Shown one piece after another: positions 9,053 to 18,136 of a stretch of 42,483 nt of DNA. The position numbers and the translations under genes were made by a program. Each line of letters begins with the position of its first letter. The first letter of the stretch is position 1. Source of the DNA: Martinezella rhizogenes (GTDB taxonomy: Bacteria > Pseudomonadota > Alphaproteobacteria > Rhizobiales > Rhizobiaceae); the NCBI RefSeq assembly GCF_027460065.1, contig NZ_JAPYZZ010000024.1:3331-45813 (forward strand). Direction: 5' to 3'. Under the pieces are notes generated by a model. That model was not told where the DNA came from. It made no database searches and saw only the letters and a list, made by a program, of their open reading frames with translations.

Positions 9053-9959
9053 ATTTCTGCAATACAGCATCGATGCGTTAAGTTTAGGCAGCATCTACGC
9101 TTTGACCGCACTGGGTATCGGTCTTCTTTTCGGAATATTGCGGCTCATCAATTTCGCCCATGGGGATCTCATAACGATAGGCGCCTATGCTCTGATCGTT
9201 CCGTCCTCCAACGTGGCGGCCGAGATGTTCATCGGGTCCTTCGACATCTACCTGATGATTCCGCTCATCTGTCTTATTGTCGTCGTTGCGGCATTGCTTA
9301 CGGATATTGCAGTTTTTCGACCGTTGCGGCGCGCCGCATCGCCGACGCTGCTGATCGCGTCTTTTGCAGTAAGCTACATTATTCAGAACGGTATTCTGAC
9401 AATCTACGGCGGTCGAGCCAAAAGCGTAAACTTGTGGAACAATCTTAACCAGCAGTTCGCGCTGGGCGAGTTGCGGATTCCGATCCTTCAGCTTGTGACC
9501 ATGATCGCGACCATGGCACTCATGCTGGGCCTGATCCTGTTCCTGAAATGGACCAAGTACGGGAAGCAAATGCGGGCTGCTTCCGAAGATTTCCGTATGT
9601 CGCAGTATCTGGGTATCCGAGGCAATCTGGTCATTGGTCTCGCCTTTGTCATCAGCGGCGTTCTGGCGACAGCGGTATCCTTGCTTTACACGACCCAAAC
9701 AGCCACCGTCAGCTATACGATGGGTGTTCCCTTGGCACTTTTTGCGTTTGTCGCCGTTGTCGTCGGCGGCATGGGAAATCTCGCCGGCTCGGTCATCGGC
9801 GGTTATTTGATCGGCTTCCTCGTTACGATGCTCCAGGCATATCTCCCGCCAGATTTGAGAGGGTTCCGCGACTGCTTCGCTTTTGCTCTGGTCATCTTGA
9901 TTCTCCTGGTACGTCCCTCAGGTCTGATCCCCGGACGAAATACAATTGAACGAGTCTAG
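9045..9959 (+). CDS. ABC transporter permease, LivH type
   Basis: A 304-residue inner-membrane permease with about eight hydrophobic segments. The LivH hallmark LGSIYALTALGIGLLFGILRLINFAHGD is split between residues 12 and 40, and the ATPase-coupling loop ASEDFRMSQYLGIR lies near residue 180. The ATG at 9045 is chosen over an upstream GTG at 9000 because it gives the standard MVEFLQYSIDALSLG beginning and an 8-nt coupled overlap (ATGGTTGA) with the upstream stop. It forms the translocation path together with the LivM-type protein encoded next. Confidence 0.92.
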   Translation: MVEFLQYSIDALSLGSIYALTALGIGLLFGILRLINFAHGDLITIGAYALIVPSSNVAAEMFIGSFDIYLMIPLICLIVVVAALLTDIAVFRPLRRAASPTLLIASFAVSYIIQNGILTIYGGRAKSVNLWNNLNQQFALGELRIPILQLVTMIATMALMLGLILFLKWTKYGKQMRAASEDFRMSQYLGIRGNLVIGLAFVISGVLATAVSLLYTTQTATVSYTMGVPLALFAFVAVVVGGMGNLAGSVIGGYLIGFLVTMLQAYLPPDLRGFRDCFAFALVILILLVRPSGLIPGRNTIERV

Positions 9960-9970
9960 GAGATTATATC

Positions 9971-11041
9971 GTGATTACGGAAAGCCGTTATACTTGGCGC
10001 AAGGCGATATTTGACTGGCAGGCGCCTGCAATTCTTGTCTTCTGTATTTCTCTCGTCGTCGTTCTGGCTTCATTCTTTGATTCTAGCGTTATATCGACAA
10101 CGATTGTTGAGATGATGATTAGAATTGTCGTTGTCGTCGGTATTTACATCTTCATCGGAAATTCCGGCATCGTGTCCTTCGGTCACATTGGCTTCATGTG
10201 CATTGGAGCCTATGCGGCCGCCTGGGTGGGCGCCGATCCCCTTTTCAAGGATGTCATGCTTTCCGGCCTGCCGGACATTGTCAGGCTGCATCAATATCCC
10301 TTTATGGCTGGAGTTGCACTGGCGGTATTCTTATCGACATGCGTCGCGCTCGTTCTCGGCATTGCGATTATGCGTATTTCCGGCGTCGGTTCATCAATTG
10401 CGACTTTTGCGTTCCTGATGATTGTGAATAGTCTCTATTCGAACTGGGAGTCGGTTACGGCCGGCGTCAGCTCCATCACGGGAATTCCCACCGTGGTCGA
10501 ACCCTGGATCGCCCTGGTCTTTGCCGGAATTGCTATTTGTATCGCTTTCGCTTTCCAGACATCGCGAATTGGCATCATGTTGAAGGCGACCCGGGATGAT
10601 CCGGTCGCAGCAGTCGCGTCAGGTGTCAGTCTTGTCGGCGTGCGACTATTGGCATTTGTGCTGAGCGCTGCAGTCGTTGGAGCTGGCGGTGGATTATATG
10701 CCTATTTCCTCGGCATTCTGACGGTTGATCCATTCTACCTGCAGCTGTGTTTCCTGACGATCGCCATGCTCGTCGTCGGCGGTATGTCGAGCCTGACAGG
10801 TGCTGTTTCGGGGGTGATTTTTGTGACCCTTGTTACGGAGTCGCTGCGCGCACTTGAGCGAGGTGATGGGTTTATCGCACTTCCAACGGGAAGTCAGGAG
10901 CTCGGACTTGGCGTCCTCATGGCTGTGATGTTGGTGGTGCGGCCGCTTGGGTTGAGCAATGGAAAAGAGATCTTGCTGTTCAAATTTCAAAGGAACAAGC
11001 CGCCTCGCAGCCAGCGACGTGACGTTCTCGACTCTATCTGA
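9971..11041 (+). CDS. ABC transporter permease, LivM type
   Basis: A 356-residue inner-membrane permease of the LivM class. It has about ten hydrophobic segments, the family phrase GNSGIVSFGHIGFMCIGAYAAA at about residues 61-82 (cf. LSLGHAAFFGIGAYTAA) and the coupling loop ATRDDPVAAVASGV near residue 205. The start is a GTG at 9971, with TAGGAG just upstream at the end of the LivH gene; 11 nt separate the two. The C-terminal tail FKFQRNKPPRSQRRD is basic and cytoplasmic, fitting the positive-inside rule. The importer is complete with this gene. Confidence 0.9.
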   Translation: MITESRYTWRKAIFDWQAPAILVFCISLVVVLASFFDSSVISTTIVEMMIRIVVVVGIYIFIGNSGIVSFGHIGFMCIGAYAAAWVGADPLFKDVMLSGLPDIVRLHQYPFMAGVALAVFLSTCVALVLGIAIMRISGVGSSIATFAFLMIVNSLYSNWESVTAGVSSITGIPTVVEPWIALVFAGIAICIAFAFQTSRIGIMLKATRDDPVAAVASGVSLVGVRLLAFVLSAAVVGAGGGLYAYFLGILTVDPFYLQLCFLTIAMLVVGGMSSLTGAVSGVIFVTLVTESLRALERGDGFIALPTGSQELGLGVLMAVMLVVRPLGLSNGKEILLFKFQRNKPPRSQRRDVLDSI

Positions 11042-11079
11042 ATGTTAGGTGCGGCGCACTTGTCGATGGGAGAACAATT

Positions 11080-12738
11080 GTGAACTCAACAAACAAATCG
11101 TTTCGTGGTGAAAAGGTTGATGTGTTGATCGTCGGGGCTGGTCCCTCCGGATCAGTTGCAGCGAAGCGTCTCGCCGAAGCAGGCATGTCAGTTGTCTGTC
11201 TTGAGCAGGGCGCGATGCCGGATGCTGCGGATTTTCCAGGGGTCCGCGACGAATGGGAACTTGTCAATCAGAAGCAGTGGCATCCTGATCCCAATATACG
11301 TGACCGTGTCGCCGACTATCCGATTGAAACCTCGGAATCGTCGATCGCCCCCCTCATGTATGCGGGGGTTGGCGGAAGCGCCATCCTGTATGGCGGACAT
11401 TGGGCGCCGTTCCTACCATCGGACTTTCGGACGAAGACCCTGGACGATGTGGGGTTTGACTGGCCTTTTACCTATGAGGACATCCTGCCCGATCTGATCG
11501 CGGTTGAGCAAGATGTCGGAATTTCGGGGCTGCCCGGCAACACAGCATATCCAGAAAGGGACGACTCTCATCTGATGCCGCCCCTTCCGATCGGCAAGGT
11601 CGGTAAAAAGGCCGCTGAGGGAATGAACAAGCTCGGTTGGCACTGGTGGCCCGGCATTCATGCCATCGCTTCTCGCCCTTACAACGGGCTTAACCCTTGC
11701 GTTCGTCGCGGCACGTGCATGACGGGATGTACGGAAGGTGCGAAATCGACCACCGACATAACGCACTGGCCGAGCGCCATACGGGCCGGCGCCCAGCTTC
11801 TTGCAAACTGTCGGGTCGCTGAAATCGAACTGAACGACGCCGGGTTGGCAAAAGGGGTCGTCTACATTGATAGCCGCGGTCGCAGGCGGCGGCAGGAAGC
11901 TGATGTGGTCATCCTGTGCGCCAATGCGGTTGGCACGCCCCGGCTGATGCTGGCGTCAGCGACGGGAAAGCACCCGAATGGGCTGGCCAATAGATCCGAC
12001 CAGCTGGGACGCAACCTCATGATGCATCCCTATGCCGCCGTGCTTGGGATATTCGATGAGAATCTCGAGAGCTGGCGTGGTCCGTTTGGGCTGTCGCTGG
12101 AATCCTACGAGTTCTACGAGACTGACGCCGCCCGCGGGTTCAAGCGCGGCGCAAAGTGGAACATCATGCCGACCGGTGGACCGCTTGGCGTTACGGGCAT
12201 GTTCGGCAGCGACGTGCTGGGCGAGGCTCACTCGGACCCCTTCGAAAGATGGGGCAAGGCATTTCCAGAAACAATCCTGCGTCGTTTCGGAAAGGGAATT
12301 CTCTATGGCATCCAGGGCGAGGATCTTCCGGAGGAGAATAACCGGGTCGTTCTCGACGAACACCTGACGGATAGCGATGGAATACCGGCGCCCAAAGTCA
12401 TTTACCGTGTATCCGAAAACTCGCGAAAGTTGCTCGAATTTAACGTCGCACGCTGTGTTGAAGCGGCTGAGGCTTCGGGCGCCATCGAAACGCATATCAT
12501 TCCGCAGGTTCGTGAAACCGGCTGGCACCTTTTGGGAACCGCACGAATGGGGGATGACCCGGAAACCTCGGTCACCGACCAGTGGGGCGCTACGCACGAT
12601 ATCCCCAATCTCTACATTCTCGATGCAAGCACATTTCCCACGTCAGCCGCGGTAAATCCGACGGCAACGATCATGGCCGTCGCCCATCGCCAGGCGGGAA
12701 AAATAATTGAAACGCGCAGAGAGTTGGAGAACCGATGA
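11080..12738 (+). CDS. GMC-family FAD-dependent oxidoreductase with a cysteine motif
   Basis: A 552-residue flavoprotein of the glucose-methanol-choline family, closest in layout to the large subunit of gluconate, fructose and FAD-glucose dehydrogenases. The FAD-binding LIVGAGPSG lies at residues 16-24. The active-site histidine is at about 483 (GWHLLGTARMG) and the partner asparagine at about 526 (AAVNPTATIM). Cysteines 207, 213 and 217 (C-x5-C-x3-C followed by TEGAKST) match the position of the cysteine cluster that binds a 3Fe-4S centre in FAD-glucose dehydrogenase. No signal peptide is seen, so it should act in the cytoplasm. The start is a GTG at 11080 behind GGGAGA. It overlaps the small downstream gene by 4 nt. 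It probably oxidises an alcohol group on the imported compound; the substrate is unknown. Confidence 0.88.
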   Translation: MNSTNKSFRGEKVDVLIVGAGPSGSVAAKRLAEAGMSVVCLEQGAMPDAADFPGVRDEWELVNQKQWHPDPNIRDRVADYPIETSESSIAPLMYAGVGGSAILYGGHWAPFLPSDFRTKTLDDVGFDWPFTYEDILPDLIAVEQDVGISGLPGNTAYPERDDSHLMPPLPIGKVGKKAAEGMNKLGWHWWPGIHAIASRPYNGLNPCVRRGTCMTGCTEGAKSTTDITHWPSAIRAGAQLLANCRVAEIELNDAGLAKGVVYIDSRGRRRRQEADVVILCANAVGTPRLMLASATGKHPNGLANRSDQLGRNLMMHPYAAVLGIFDENLESWRGPFGLSLESYEFYETDAARGFKRGAKWNIMPTGGPLGVTGMFGSDVLGEAHSDPFERWGKAFPETILRRFGKGILYGIQGEDLPEENNRVVLDEHLTDSDGIPAPKVIYRVSENSRKLLEFNVARCVEAAEASGAIETHIIPQVRETGWHLLGTARMGDDPETSVTDQWGATHDIPNLYILDASTFPTSAAVNPTATIMAVAHRQAGKIIETRRELENR

Positions 12739-13172
12739 GCAATCCTTCCGATCCCGGTCCTCTGAGCGCCGGTGAAACATCGCGACTGGTACAAATTGGT
12801 AATATTCTGATCCCGGCCTACGACAGCTTGCCGAGACTGGAAGACACGCCGGTCATCGAAAATACCATTCAACGGGTCCTGAATTACCGGCCCGACCTGC
12901 TGGACGACCTTCGAAAAGGGCTTGCCGCCTCCGCAGATATGGGGCCGCTCCAGGCAGTGAACCACTTGCACAACCAGGATCCCGCCGCGATGCGCGCGAT
13001 CGGACTTGTGCTCTCTGCCGCCTACCTGATGACCCCCGATATTCGCAATGTAATCGGCTATCCGGGCCAGGAAAGGGTAGAGCGCGAACAGAACGACCCA
13101 ACCGAGATACCAACACGGGAAATGCTGGCTGGCGTTATCGCCCGCGGCACCATCTGTCGTTTCACTCCCTGA
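12735..13172 (+). CDS. Small subunit-like protein, possibly gluconate 2-dehydrogenase subunit 3 (gamma) family
   Basis: A 145-residue protein overlapping the GMC gene by 4 nt (ATGA), so the two are made together. The N-terminal part, LSAGETSRLVQIGNILIPAYD, resembles the opening of the gamma subunit of membrane-bound gluconate and glucose dehydrogenases, where the motif reads roughly LadrLIPaDd. Classic gamma subunits carry a Tat signal that takes the large subunit to the periplasm; here the N-terminus has no twin arginine and no hydrophobic stretch, so the complex should stay in the cytoplasm. The rest is helical with no recognised motif. The family match is by eye and only moderate; a dedicated chaperone or unknown partner of the GMC enzyme is the alternative. 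Confidence 0.6.
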   Translation: MSNPSDPGPLSAGETSRLVQIGNILIPAYDSLPRLEDTPVIENTIQRVLNYRPDLLDDLRKGLAASADMGPLQAVNHLHNQDPAAMRAIGLVLSAAYLMTPDIRNVIGYPGQERVEREQNDPTEIPTREMLAGVIARGTICRFTP

Positions 13173-13196
13173 CGAGTTGCAAGAAGGTTTAGAGCA

Positions 13197-13967
13197 ATGA
13201 AAATCGCCGTATTGATGCGTTTGGTGCCCAATCTCAGTGAGGGTGTGGATCTTAACGAGGACGGAACCGATGTTGATCGGGAGTGGACCGACACCCAGGC
13301 CAACGAGACAGACGAGCAGGCCCTCGAAGAGGCGCTCGTCGTCAAGGAAGCGACTGGCGCCACAGTCTCCGCGGTAGCACTGTCGGACGAAGGGGTAGAA
13401 CGCCTTCTGCGGTCAGCTCTGGCCAAGGGTGCGGATGACGTGGTTGAACTGGATCTCGGGATTGAACAAGCCCAGGCTCTTTCGTCGGCTGCAACCGCTC
13501 AGCTCATTGCCGATTGGCTAAGCGACCAGCAATTTGACGTGATCCTGGTTGGAAATCAGAAGGTGGATGATCCCTTCGGAGGCCTTGCCGCACATCTGTC
13601 GGCAGCTTTGGAACTTCCTGTCATCGCAGGTGCAACACAGGTGAATGTCCCGGATACTTCACGACTGAGGATACGCCAGGAATACGGTGGCGGGAACTCG
13701 GCATGGATTGAGTTTTCAGGAAAAGCAGTCATCGGTGTACAGGCAGCGAGCCGCCCGATCCGCTACATTTCGGGTTCCAAGCTACGTGAAGCGATGGCCA
13801 ACCCTTCCTATCAAAAGGTTTCGGTATCCAATGATCGGCTTCGCACGAATGTTCCCAGCTTGAAGCTGGAGTTTCCTCAGTCTGTCGAGGGCATCGAGTT
13901 GATCGCTGACCCTGCAGAAGCGGCGGCCCGCCTGATGGCCATTCTTGAAGAGCGCAACTACATCTGA
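13197..13967 (+). CDS. etfB: Electron transfer flavoprotein, beta subunit
   Basis: A 256-residue ETF beta-family protein. It begins MKIAVLMRLVPN, includes NETDEQALEEALVVKE, the usual adenine-nucleotide-binding strand and helix, and has VILVGNQKVDDPFGGLAAHLSAALELPVI split around residues 114-143. With the alpha subunit it carries one FAD between a dehydrogenase and a membrane quinone reductase. The gene starts 24 nt after the small subunit gene and ends 10 nt before etfA. The sequence diverges from housekeeping EtfB, as expected for a pathway-specific paralogue like those paired with DgcB-type proteins. Confidence 0.9.
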   Translation: MKIAVLMRLVPNLSEGVDLNEDGTDVDREWTDTQANETDEQALEEALVVKEATGATVSAVALSDEGVERLLRSALAKGADDVVELDLGIEQAQALSSAATAQLIADWLSDQQFDVILVGNQKVDDPFGGLAAHLSAALELPVIAGATQVNVPDTSRLRIRQEYGGGNSAWIEFSGKAVIGVQAASRPIRYISGSKLREAMANPSYQKVSVSNDRLRTNVPSLKLEFPQSVEGIELIADPAEAAARLMAILEERNYI

Positions 13968-13977
13968 GGTGAAAGTG

Positions 13978-14931
13978 ATGACGCAAGTTCTAATTATCGG
14001 CGAGACAACTGGCGATGCGGTAGCACGTGGGACGCTCGAGCTGATTTCGCTGGCGAGATCGTTGGCCTCGGCGGCCGAAATTACCATATTGCCTCTCTAC
14101 GGCAGCGACACGGCGTTGGAGAAGATGGTATCTTACGCTTCCGTCGCTCGACCACAGTCCATTCCCTTGGACTATAATCCGGTTCTGGCGGCCGCTTCCG
14201 TGCGTAATGCTGTTCGCCAGCTATCACCCGATCTTGTTCTGATGTCCTATTCGCTTGCCGGTGTGGAACTTGGACCGGTGTCGGCAGCAGCCTGCGATGG
14301 ATGCTGCATTAGCGGAGTCCAGCATGCAGATATCGCCAGCGGCAGCATAAATTGCGACGTGTTGCTGTATGATGGCAAACTCGTGGGCAAAGCGACAGGT
14401 TCGCTCCCTGCCTCGCTTATCATTCTCGTCGGCGCCTATCCACCCGCCGAGCCGCTCGATAGTCGCGCCGCAATAAGCGTCCTCTCCGACCCAGACCAAT
14501 CCACCATCGTTCCCATGTTGGCGACGCCCGTTCCGCCGGATCTGGAGGTTTTCGATCTCGCCAGCGCCCGCGGTATCGTAAGTGTTGGACGAGGTATAGG
14601 CAGCCAAGAAAAACTGGGTGCCTTCCGCGAGTTGGCAAGCCTCCTGGGTGCCGAAATTGCAGGAAGTCGGCCGGTTATCGACAATGGCTGGCTTTCGAAG
14701 GATCGTCAGGTCGGCAAATCGGGACAATCCGTGCGGCCGGAGCTGTACTTGTCGATGGGCATTTCCGGTGCGGTGGAGCATCTTGAGGGCATTGTCGGCG
14801 CCGAATATGTGGTGGCAGTCAATACGGACGAAAAAGCTCCTATATTCCGCCGGGCCGACCTGGGAATAACATGCGACATTTTTGACTTCGCGGATGCGTT
14901 CGGCGAAGCTCTTCGCAAGCGGAACGGATAG
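13978..14931 (+). CDS. etfA: Electron transfer flavoprotein, alpha subunit
   Basis: A 317-residue ETF alpha-family protein. The C-terminal FAD domain is clear: SRPVIDNGWLSKDRQVGKSG, then VRPELYLSMGISGAVEHLEG and VVAVNTDEKAPIFRRADLGI, matching the standard FAD-binding signature. The N-terminal domain is less conserved. The ATG at 13978 is preferred over 13945, since the earlier start would lie inside etfB; GAGGTGAAAG precedes it. The gene ends 4 nt before the Fe-S oxidoreductase start. It is the likely electron acceptor of the GMC enzyme, because no other flavin dehydrogenase is in the operon. Confidence 0.9.
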   Translation: MTQVLIIGETTGDAVARGTLELISLARSLASAAEITILPLYGSDTALEKMVSYASVARPQSIPLDYNPVLAAASVRNAVRQLSPDLVLMSYSLAGVELGPVSAAACDGCCISGVQHADIASGSINCDVLLYDGKLVGKATGSLPASLIILVGAYPPAEPLDSRAAISVLSDPDQSTIVPMLATPVPPDLEVFDLASARGIVSVGRGIGSQEKLGAFRELASLLGAEIAGSRPVIDNGWLSKDRQVGKSGQSVRPELYLSMGISGAVEHLEGIVGAEYVVAVNTDEKAPIFRRADLGITCDIFDFADAFGEALRKRNG

Positions 14932-14935
14932 TTCA

Positions 14936-16861
14936 ATGTTTCTGGTCGCTGGTTGGATCGCCACTGCCGCATTTGCGGCCATGATGTTTGCAAGGTACTT
15001 CCGGCTCTATAAGGCTATAGCGGTTCCGGGTGGACCCTTGCGCAACGAGCGCCGTAGGGAGCGGCTCCTGGGAATGGTGCAGGATATCTTCCTGCACCAG
15101 CGATTGCGGCGGTTCACACTTTCCGGCCTGCTGCACGGGCTCATCTTTTTCGGATTCCTGTTTCTCATTACCGCCGCGTTCCAGTCCATATTCGGCGCGC
15201 TGTTTCCCGTTTTTGACGAAGCAGTCTCCAGCGTTTCGCTTAGCTGGTTCGGTGCTTTGCAGGAATTTGCCGCCATCTCCGTCTTGGCAGGGGTCGGATT
15301 GGCGGCCTGGCACAGATACGTGATAAAGCCGCGTCGTTTTCGCGGGTCAAATGAACGCGACGCATTGTTCATATACGGCTTTGTTTTGGCTATAATTCTG
15401 TCGATGATGGTGGAGTTCGCCGCTCTGCGCGTGCTCCACGGTCTACCATTTTCTATGTCCCATCCCATATCCTCGCTTCTAGCCCTGCTTTTTCCTTTAT
15501 CGCCACCATACGGTCAAATCGTGCTTGAAGCGGCGCGATGGTTGCACATCTTCGCGATTCTGAGTTTTCTCGTTTATATCCCCGGCTCAAAGCATCGACA
15601 TATCCTTCTCGCTGGCCCTAACATATTCTACCGAAGCCTTGAGCCGAAGGGCTGGTTGCCAAAGCCGAACCAGCGCATTCTAAAAGACGACGCGGAAGTC
15701 AAGATTGACTTGTCCTGGAAAGATAAGCTTGACGTTCTGGCGTGCACCGAATGTGGTCGATGTCAGGCCGTCTGTCCCGCCGCGGCCAGTGGTTCGGACC
15801 TTAGCCCAAAGCTTTTGATCATGACATTGCGCGATCAAAGTTTAGGGGAGGGAGAAGTCCGATACGAGGCGGGAATTTCGGAAAGTGCACTCTGGGCCTG
15901 TACGACCTGTCGTGCCTGCGTGGATGAATGTCCCATCCACATAGAGCATCTTCCCAAGATCGTCGATCTGCGGCGAATGCTTGTGGAGAACGCTGCGGTC
16001 GAACCCAAGTTGGCTGCGGCATTTACCAATCTTCAAAAGACCGGCAATTCCTTTGGTAAACCCGGCAAGAGCCGGGCAAAGTGGACTAAAGATCTTGCCT
16101 TTCGGATACCCGATGCCCGGGATCAACCGGTCGACTGGCTCTGGTTTGTCGGAGACGTTGCTGCGTTTGATCCCCGCGCCCTGGAGACGACGCGCCGTTT
16201 GGCCGAGCTATTTCATCGCGCCGGACTGAATTATGGCATTCTTTATGATGGAGAGAGTAATTCGGGAAATGACGTGAGACGCGCCGGAGAAGAGGGTACG
16301 TTTCGTGCTTTGGCATCCAACAACATCGCCGCCTTGTCGGAGGCGCAATTCAACAGGATTGTTACTTCGGATCCGCACAGTTTGAATGCGCTCAGGAACG
16401 AATACCCGTCCCTCGGTGGAAATTTCGAGGTTCATCACCATGCGTCGGTCCTTTTGGCGGCGGTAACGGACGGGCGCCTTTCTCCTCCAAAAAATGCCGA
16501 TAAAACCAAGGTAACCTATCACGATCCATGTTATCTCGGCCGCTACAACGGTGATTACGATGCTCCTCGCGCGCTCATTACCGCTGCGGGGTATGATCTT
16601 CTGGAGATGCCGCGAAATCGCGAGAACAGCTTTTGTTGCGGTGCCGGTGGCGGCCGCTTTTGGATGGATGACAGCGATTTTACGGAACGACCGAGTGAAA
16701 ACCGTATCAAGGAGGCGATTGCACTCGGCGAGATTCAGCGTTTTGTTGTTTCTTGTCCGAAAGACAAGGTCATGTATACTGCGGCGGTGAATAACCTTGG
16801 CCTGGCTGACCAGATTAAAGTCGTGGACGTCGTTGATCTTATGTTCGAGGAAATCACGTGA
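14936..16861 (+). CDS. Membrane-bound Fe-S oxidoreductase (DgcB/HdrD-like), putative ETF:quinone reductase
   Basis: A 641-residue protein in three parts. Residues 1-235 have five or six hydrophobic segments like a NarI/HdrE-type membrane anchor. Next is a two-cluster ferredoxin domain with C270, C273, C276, C280 (CTECGRCQAVCP) and C322, C325, C328, C332 (CTTCRACVDECP). The C-terminal HdrD part has DPCYLGRYNGDYDAPR and FCCGAGGGRFWM, the CCG motif. The family includes DgcB, which serves dimethylglycine breakdown together with its own ETF. Its likely role is to take electrons from the adjacent EtfAB and reduce quinone. The start at 14936 is the first ATG after the etfA stop; a longer reading from 14882 would overlap etfA. 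It ends the 10.6-kb operon. Confidence 0.88.
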   Translation: MFLVAGWIATAAFAAMMFARYFRLYKAIAVPGGPLRNERRRERLLGMVQDIFLHQRLRRFTLSGLLHGLIFFGFLFLITAAFQSIFGALFPVFDEAVSSVSLSWFGALQEFAAISVLAGVGLAAWHRYVIKPRRFRGSNERDALFIYGFVLAIILSMMVEFAALRVLHGLPFSMSHPISSLLALLFPLSPPYGQIVLEAARWLHIFAILSFLVYIPGSKHRHILLAGPNIFYRSLEPKGWLPKPNQRILKDDAEVKIDLSWKDKLDVLACTECGRCQAVCPAAASGSDLSPKLLIMTLRDQSLGEGEVRYEAGISESALWACTTCRACVDECPIHIEHLPKIVDLRRMLVENAAVEPKLAAAFTNLQKTGNSFGKPGKSRAKWTKDLAFRIPDARDQPVDWLWFVGDVAAFDPRALETTRRLAELFHRAGLNYGILYDGESNSGNDVRRAGEEGTFRALASNNIAALSEAQFNRIVTSDPHSLNALRNEYPSLGGNFEVHHHASVLLAAVTDGRLSPPKNADKTKVTYHDPCYLGRYNGDYDAPRALITAAGYDLLEMPRNRENSFCCGAGGGRFWMDDSDFTERPSENRIKEAIALGEIQRFVVSCPKDKVMYTAAVNNLGLADQIKVVDVVDLMFEEIT

Positions 16862-17146
16862 GTTCGGTGAGGGCGGCAACCTGTCCCCGGTTCTTTTCCA
16901 CATTTCTCAACGCCCTCCACTCAGTCAAATCTTCCCCGGGAGCGCATAAAAGTTGCCACTTAGATGCAAGGACATCTTCGGTCTTTGACCATTATCGTCT
17001 CACCCGTCCCGGGTTTGATTTTGGAAGCACCGGCTGACGTCGGGGCTTAAGCATTTTTGATGACGAACCAGGGACGAGAAGTAATATACGATCTTAGTGG
17101 AATAACATTCGCAGACGATCTGTGATCAGGCAGGGTAGCGCTAGGC

Positions 17147-18031
17147 ATGTTCAGCTTTCGAAGTCTCGAAGTCTTTTACTGGACCGCGCATCTGCGGAGT
17201 TTTTCCCGCGCCGCAGATAAGCTTCACACGACGCAACCAACGATCTCCCAGCGAATTGCGGCGATGGAGGGCTTGATAGGGGCAGCACTTTTCGATCGCT
17301 CCGCAAAACCCATAGCGCTCACTGCTGTTGGCCGTATTCTTTTTGGGCATTCGGAATTACTACTGCGGCACGTTGAAGCGATGGAGCGTGATCTCGAACT
17401 GAGCAATCGTTTCGAAGGTACCGTGAGGCTTGGGGTCTCGGAAACGATCGTGCAAACCTGGCTCGCGACATTCCTTGAACAAGCCGCCCGCCATTTTCCT
17501 CGGCTTGATATCGACATGACGGTGGACGTGACACCATCGATGTTAAACGCTCTTCGCAGCGGTGAAATTGATATGGCGTTGATGCTGGGACCAACGATCG
17601 TGGAGGGCTTCAGTTGTCTAAAGCTACGCGATTACGCCCTTAAGTTTTATGCAATCCCTGATCTGGTGTCGACAGATGTTTTCTCGGTCGATTCAATGCC
17701 GATGACACCGATTATCACTTATCCACGAAACACATATCCCTATACCTATCTGAGAGAGATCATCTTCAGGGAGATTGGCCGCATCCCGCGCATTTTTACG
17801 AACTCGTCAATTTCCACGATCGAGAAAATGGCGCTGGACGGTTTGGGCGTCGCCCTTGTCGCGGAGGGGGCATTGAGCGATCAGGGGCTGGCTAAAATGA
17901 AAGTTCTGCAAAGCGACATCGAATTGCAGCCACTGAGCTTTTATGCCTATTTTCAGAACGGTGTGCGTGGAGAGGTATTTGAACAACTCGCTGGTATCGC
18001 TCTGGATGTTGCATCGGCAACGGAGCTATGA
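17147..18031 (+). CDS. LysR-family transcriptional regulator
   Basis: A 294-residue LysR-type regulator. The winged-helix DNA-binding domain fills residues 1-60 (FRSLEVFYWTAHLRSFSRAADKL, then TTQPTISQRIAAME as the recognition helix). A linker helix and the periplasmic-binding-like effector domain follow from about residue 90. It sits between the transporter/ETF operon and the PLP lyase genes, on the same strand as both, and probably controls one or both in response to the pathway compound. The 285 nt before it (16862-17146) hold no gene and no clear terminator. Confidence 0.9.
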   Translation: MFSFRSLEVFYWTAHLRSFSRAADKLHTTQPTISQRIAAMEGLIGAALFDRSAKPIALTAVGRILFGHSELLLRHVEAMERDLELSNRFEGTVRLGVSETIVQTWLATFLEQAARHFPRLDIDMTVDVTPSMLNALRSGEIDMALMLGPTIVEGFSCLKLRDYALKFYAIPDLVSTDVFSVDSMPMTPIITYPRNTYPYTYLREIIFREIGRIPRIFTNSSISTIEKMALDGLGVALVAEGALSDQGLAKMKVLQSDIELQPLSFYAYFQNGVRGEVFEQLAGIALDVASATEL

Positions 18032-18043
18032 ACGGATTGTGTA

Positions 18044-18060
18044 TTCAATTCTCTAATGAA
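18044..18060. promoter_or_regulatory. Candidate LysR box upstream of the PLP lyase operon
   Basis: In the AT-rich 105-nt gap between the LysR gene and the next start, TTCA-N9-TGAA (18044-18060) fits the general LysR-type T-N11-A inverted pattern. A second pair, TGAAA at 18057-18061 and TTTCA at 18080-18084, overlaps it. The site is 77 nt or more upstream of the TTG start at 18137. Such short motifs occur by chance, so confidence is low; the location is what makes it credible. Confidence 0.35.
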
Positions 18061-18136
18061 AATTGATCGAATAATATAATTTCACTTCTATACGTTCCCG
18101 CGATTTAATCCTCCCATAACGCCTTGGGAGATTGAC

